37,644 nucleotides of DNA, taken from assembly GCA_045648765.1 (NCBI GenBank), contig JAZROQ010000015.1, forward strand, positions 1 to 37,644. Reading direction: 5' to 3'. This DNA comes from RGIG3009 sp045648765 (GTDB taxonomy: Bacteria; Bacillota; Clostridia; Oscillospirales; Acutalibacteraceae). Below the pieces are notes generated by a model. The model searched no databases and had not been told where the DNA came from. It saw only the letters and a program-made list of their open reading frames with translations. Each line of letters opens with the position of its first letter. Position 1 is the first letter of the stretch. Positions 34,335 to 37,644 of the stretch are shown here, one piece after another. Position numbers and translations under genes: made by a program.

Positions 34335-35089
34335 ACGGTTTTCTCCAAAAACTTCTGATAAATTAACCAGTTTTTAAACAACGACACCCATTGCTTTACG
34401 TGGGGGTAATCGTCGCGCATTCCTAACCCATGGCAACCACAAGGAAATACATGTAACTCGGTAGGAATGTCAAACTTCTTCAAAGCCGTAGCATAAGTGT
34501 AACTATTGATAACATTCACCCCAGCATCCTCCGCGGTGTGCCAAATAAAAGCGGGCGGCGTTTGCTCGTTCACCAAAAGCGCAGGGTCATATGCCAAGCA
34601 ATACTCTTTATCTCGCGTTCCCAATAAGTATTGATAACTGCCAACATGGCTGATACCCACGCTTTGAGGTGAACAAATCACCGGGTAACACAGCACTTGC
34701 GCATTGGGACAAAAATCGGCAAAAGTATCGGTTTCCCCCTCCAAAGCAGCAGTATAGGTACTAAGCAGCGCTGCCAAGTGTCCACCGGCGGATGAGCCAA
34801 TCACCACAATTTTTTGCGGGTCAATGCCATATTCTGCTGCATGAGAACGAACGTGCCGCACGGCATCACGGGCGTCTTGGAGTGGTGCAGGAAAAAGTTC
34901 TGGCGAAACACGATACTCGGAAACAAAAGCCGTAATTCCCCATTCGTTAAACACCGTAGCGTATCCTTCGCCTTCGTGCTCTGCTCGATGAGTATATCCA
35001 CCACCGGGGAAAATGATAATTGCCATATCGCTGCTGCGGGTTTCGGGTAAATATGCCACCAAACGCGTATCTACTTGCTTTTTACTCAT
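34331..35089 (-). CDS. Alpha/beta hydrolase (esterase/lipase family), copy 1
   Basis: The 252-residue product has the Aes-type alpha/beta hydrolase layout. It has an oxyanion-hole PGGGY motif (28-32), nucleophile elbow GSSAGG (98-103, Ser100), candidate acid Asp188 (HTAED) and His220 (CHGLG). There is no signal peptide, so it is cytosolic. Relatives act on acetylated xylans or small esters. Here the nagB partner hints at acetylated sugars, but the substrate is not shown. It is a close duplicate of the upstream gene, 15 bases away. Its stop overlaps the lipoprotein start. Confidence 0.87.
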   Translation of the reverse strand: MSKKQVDTRLVAYLPETRSSDMAIIIFPGGGYTHRAEHEGEGYATVFNEWGITAFVSEYRVSPELFPAPLQDARDAVRHVRSHAAEYGIDPQKIVVIGSSAGGHLAALLSTYTAALEGETDTFADFCPNAQVLCYPVICSPQSVGISHVGSYQYLLGTRDKEYCLAYDPALLVNEQTPPAFIWHTAEDAGVNVINSYTYATALKKFDIPTELHVFPCGCHGLGMRDDYPHVKQWVSLFKNWLIYQKFLEKTV

Positions 35090-35104
35090 AATCCTCGCCC
35101 TTTT

Positions 35105-35863
35105 CTATACAGTTTTCTCTAAAAACTTTATATATTCCAACCAGTTTTTAAACAACGATACCCATTGCATCACATGTGGATAACTGTCACGTATCCCTAG
35201 TCCATGCCAACCATAAGGAAATATGTGTAACTCAGTAGGGATATTAAACTTTTTCAAAGCCGTTGCGTAGGTGTAACTGTTTATAACATTCACTGTTGCA
35301 TCCTCTGCCGTATGCCATATAAAAGCAGGTGGTGTTTGCTTGTTTACCAACAGCGAAGGATCGTACGGCAAGCAAGCTTGCGGATCCATTGTTCCTAACA
35401 AAAACCTATAGCTGGCAGTATGAGAAATGCCCTCATATTGTGGTGAACAAATCACCGGGTAACACAGCACTTGCGCATTGGGGCAAAAATCGGAAAAAGT
35501 GTCGGTTTCTCCCTCCAAAGCAGCAGTATAGGTGCTAAGCAGCGCTGCCAAGTGCCCACCGGCAGAAGAACCGATCACCACAATTTTTTGCGGGTCAATG
35601 CCATATTCTTCCGCATGAGAACGAACGTGCCGCACGGCATCACGAGCATCTTGGAGCGGTGCAGGAAACGTATTGGACCAAACACGATACTGCGATACAA
35701 AAGATGGGATACCCCATCCGCTAAACACGGTAGCATATCCCTCTCCCTCGTGGGCTGCCAAGTCGGTATAACTGCCGCCGGGGAAAATAATGATTGCCAT
35801 ATCGCTTTTGCGCTCATCGGGGAAATAGGCAACCAATCGAGTATCCACTTGCTGAACGTTCAT
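35105..35863 (-). CDS. Alpha/beta hydrolase (esterase/lipase family), copy 2
   Basis: Also 252 residues and aligned to copy 1 without gaps, with Ser100, Asp188 and His220 conserved; the oxyanion motif is PGGSY. The central part (about residues 66-142) is nearly identical to copy 1. The ends and the 54-66 and 143-170 regions, which may shape the substrate pocket, differ clearly. The frame extends 16 codons upstream, across the promoter -10; the ATG chosen has GAGGCGAG upstream. It is first in the operon and has a consensus promoter. Confidence 0.87.
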   Translation of the reverse strand: MNVQQVDTRLVAYFPDERKSDMAIIIFPGGSYTDLAAHEGEGYATVFSGWGIPSFVSQYRVWSNTFPAPLQDARDAVRHVRSHAEEYGIDPQKIVVIGSSAGGHLAALLSTYTAALEGETDTFSDFCPNAQVLCYPVICSPQYEGISHTASYRFLLGTMDPQACLPYDPSLLVNKQTPPAFIWHTAEDATVNVINSYTYATALKKFNIPTELHIFPYGWHGLGIRDSYPHVMQWVSLFKNWLEYIKFLEKTV

Positions 35864-35887
35864 AACTCTCGCCTCATTTCTAAAAAA

Positions 35888-35916
35888 AGTATACTGTATT
35901 TTCAAATTCAAGTCAA
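35888..35916 (-). promoter_or_regulatory. Promoter of the esterase-lipoprotein-nagB operon
   Basis: On the minus strand TTGACT (35911-35916), 17 bases, TATACT (35888-35893). Its -35 is 11 bases from that of the divergent SLOG gene promoter. Confidence 0.75.
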
Positions 35917-35927
35917 TACATTAACGG

Positions 35928-35956
35928 TTGAAAACAGGGCACTTTTGGTGTATACT
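35928..35956 (+). promoter_or_regulatory. Promoter of the SLOG-family gene
   Basis: TTGAAA (35928-35933), 17 bases, TATACT (35951-35956), 26 bases before the ATG. Confidence 0.7.
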
Positions 35957-35982
35957 GATAAGCAAGATTGTGAGGTGTCGGT

Positions 35983-36318
35983 ATGAAAGTGGCTGTGGTT
36001 GGTTCACGCACAATTAACACTATTCCGTTGGAAACTTTTTTGCCGCCGGGGACCGACGAATTGGTATCGGGTGGTGCCAAAGGTGTCGACACGTATGTCC
36101 GCTTTTTTGCACAGCAAAAAGGTGTCAAACTAACCGAGTTTTTTCCGGACTATTCGCGTTACGGTCGCGCGGCGCCGCTGTTGCGCAACCGCCAAATTGT
36201 GGAATATGCCGATTTGGTTTTAGCTTTTTGGGACGGCACCTCCAACGGAACACGATTCGTCATTGACTATTGTAAAAAAACCAACACCCCACTTCGTATT
36301 TTTTTGTTAAAAAAATAA
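35983..36318 (+). CDS. Small SLOG-domain (DUF2493-like) protein
   Basis: The 111-residue protein is a minimal Rossmann-like SLOG domain. It has the MKVAVVGSR start, SGGAKGVDTYV (about 29-39) forming the nucleotide-binding GG turn, and RNRQIVEYADLVLAFWDGTSNGT (about 68-90). SLOG proteins bind nucleotides or their derivatives. The cellular role of this small group is unknown. The ATG has GAGGTG at normal spacing. It is monocistronic, with its own promoter and terminator, and divergent from the esterase operon. Confidence 0.8.
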   Translation: MKVAVVGSRTINTIPLETFLPPGTDELVSGGAKGVDTYVRFFAQQKGVKLTEFFPDYSRYGRAAPLLRNRQIVEYADLVLAFWDGTSNGTRFVIDYCKKTNTPLRIFLLKK

Positions 36319-36353
36319 AGGATACCTTTCCTATGTGAAAGGTATCCTTTTTT
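36318..36353. terminator. Terminator between the SLOG gene and the ABC exporter gene
   Basis: A 13-bp perfect stem (36318-36330 with 36337-36349), a 6-nt loop, a T-run on the right and an A-run on the left suit both convergent genes. The stem begins at the SLOG stop codon. Confidence 0.85.
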
Positions 36354-36354
36354 G

Positions 36355-37644
36355 TTATTCCAATTCGAATGCGCCGGTATACAGGCGGTAATACTGCCCT
36401 TTTTGGGCAATCAACTCTTCGTGGTTGCCTCGTTCGATAATGCGACCATGGTCGAGTACCATAATCACATCGGAGTTTTGCACCGTAGACAAACGATGAG
36501 CAATCACAAAAACGGTGCGTCCCTTCATTAATCGATCCATACCCTGTTGAACTAACGTTTCGGTGTGTGTATCAATGCTGGATGTTGCCTCGTCGAGTAT
36601 CATCACAGGCGGATCGGCAACTGCCGCACGAGCAATGGATAACAACTGACGCTGTCCTTGCGATAAGTGCGCGCCGTCTGCTGTAAGAACAGTTTGATAC
36701 CCTTGCGGCAAACGAGAAATAAAGCCATCGGCATTTGCTAAACGAGCTGCCGCGTATACTTCTTCGTCCGTAGCATTCAAATTGCCGTAGCGAATATTTT
36801 CCATTACCGTTCCGGTGAACAGATGCACATCTTGCAACACAACACCTAATGAACGACGCAGATCGTCTTTGCGAATTTTGTTGATGTTAATACCATCATA
36901 CCGTATCTTGCCGTCGGCAATATCATAAAAACGGTTAATCAGGTTGGTAATAGTTGTCTTACCGGCACCCGTTGCCCCCACGAAAGCCACTTTTTGTCCC
37001 GGCTTGGCATATAACGTTACACCACTAAGCACTTGCTTTTCGGGTACATAACCAAAATCCACATTGGTTAGCTGCACATCACCTGTTACAGGTATGTACG
37101 TGACAGTTCCGTCTTGGTGAGGATGCCGCCACGCCCATTTTCCGGTATGTTCATCGGTTTCACACAACACACCGTTTTCTTCCTTGGCGTTAACCAAGGT
37201 GACATACCCATCATCCGTTTCGGGAACCTCGTCGTACAATTCAAAAATACGCTTGGCTCCTGCCAACGACATGATCACCGCATTGATTTGTTGCGAAATT
37301 TGATTGAGCGGCATATTAAAATTCTTGCTTAACTGTAAGAAAGAGGCAATAGCCCCCAACGTCATACCACCCAAACCAAAGGTCGCCATGGTACCACCCA
37401 AAGTAGCAATCAATACGTATTGCAAGTGACCCATATTCCCCATGATAGGCATTAAAATGTTGGCGAATTTATTGGCTTGTGTGGCGTTTTCGCACAACTC
37501 ATCATTAAGCGCGTCAAACTCCCGCTTGGCAATATCTTCGTGACAAAACACCTTGATCACTTTTTGCCCGTGAATCATTTCTTCCACATAACCGTTAACG
37601 GCGCCAATGGCTTGTTGTTGCTTGACGAAAAACTTGCCGCAACG
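36355..37644 (-). CDS. ABC transporter ATP-binding/permease protein, 5' end outside the window
   Basis: The last 429 residues of an exporter-type ABC half-transporter are present. The frame stays open to the right edge, so the start and most of the membrane domain are missing. Visible are the end of the membrane domain (QQQAIGAVNGYVEEM and GQKVIKVF), then an insert of about 40 residues (KWAWRHPHQDGTVTYIPVTGD) before the nucleotide-binding domain. That domain has Walker A GATGAGKTT, Q-loop VLQDVHLF, signature LSQGQ, Walker B VMILDEATS and a switch His (IAHRLST). It resembles multidrug or lipid exporters, usually paired as heterodimers. The partner is not visible. Substrate unknown. Confidence 0.93.
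   Translation of the reverse strand, partial: RCGKFFVKQQQAIGAVNGYVEEMIHGQKVIKVFCHEDIAKREFDALNDELCENATQANKFANILMPIMGNMGHLQYVLIATLGGTMATFGLGGMTLGAIASFLQLSKNFNMPLNQISQQINAVIMSLAGAKRIFELYDEVPETDDGYVTLVNAKEENGVLCETDEHTGKWAWRHPHQDGTVTYIPVTGDVQLTNVDFGYVPEKQVLSGVTLYAKPGQKVAFVGATGAGKTTITNLINRFYDIADGKIRYDGININKIRKDDLRRSLGVVLQDVHLFTGTVMENIRYGNLNATDEEVYAAARLANADGFISRLPQGYQTVLTADGAHLSQGQRQLLSIARAAVADPPVMILDEATSSIDTHTETLVQQGMDRLMKGRTVFVIAHRLSTVQNSDVIMVLDHGRIIERGNHEELIAQKGQYYRLYTGAFELE

Noticed and set aside
1..37644. tRNA genes, CRISPR arrays, insertion sequences, prophage genes and metabolite riboswitches
   Set aside because: No cloverleaf, regularly spaced repeat, transposase, phage protein or riboswitch core was seen by eye on either strand; a tool-based scan was not possible.

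Overview
The window looks like chromosomal DNA of a spore-forming, low-to-medium GC Bacillota, most likely a gut-type clostridium (Oscillospirales-like). The signs are strong AGGAGG ribosome binding sites on almost every gene, frequent TTG and GTG starts, AddAB instead of RecBCD, a gerA-type germinant receptor operon, and translation genes with clostridial quirks: S12 with an insert, SecE with an N-terminal extension, and an L10 leader. No tRNA, rRNA, CRISPR array, prophage or insertion sequence was recognised.

Layout. (1) 1-3108, minus strand: the operon rpmG-secE-nusG-rplK-rplA, with a clear promoter, two hairpins resembling L1-binding sites, and beyond rplA a separate promoter plus L10 leader for rplJ, which lies off the left edge. 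The leftmost 250 bases are a gene-free cluster of inverted repeats. (2) 3180-13505, plus strand: a lamin-tail-domain lipoprotein, a lamin-tail/CotH-kinase surface protein, then addB-addA. (3) 13541-18307: sporulation genes. A gerAA-gerAB-gerAC operon (minus) is divergent from a DUF421-DUF4363 pair (plus), and the two share one region with overlapping sigma-G/F-like promoters. (4) 18302-20083: a polysaccharide deacetylase and a sugar phosphate isomerase/epimerase-like protein. (5) 20168-24855: the str operon rpsL-rpsG-fusA, and tuf with its own promoter. (6) 24902-32937: three paralogous glycoside-hydrolase-like proteins of about 745 residues, with an AraC-type regulator ahead of the third. (7) 32955-35916, minus: an apparent operon of two duplicated alpha/beta hydrolases, a lipoprotein and nagB. 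(8) A small SLOG-fold protein and a 5'-truncated ABC exporter at the right edge.

How it fits together. Regions 1 and 5 are core translation machinery, normally neighbours through rpoBC but here about 17 kb apart and on opposite strands. Region 3 serves spore germination. Regions 6 and 7 look like an accessory carbohydrate block: cytosolic GH-like enzymes with a conserved four-cysteine, probably zinc-binding site, a sugar-type regulator, and an esterase/amino-sugar deaminase operon. The substrate cannot be read from the sequence. The most noteworthy items are the three-copy GH-like family, the esterase-nagB operon with its patchy duplication, the doubled L1-like RNA sites, and the shared divergent sporulation promoter region.
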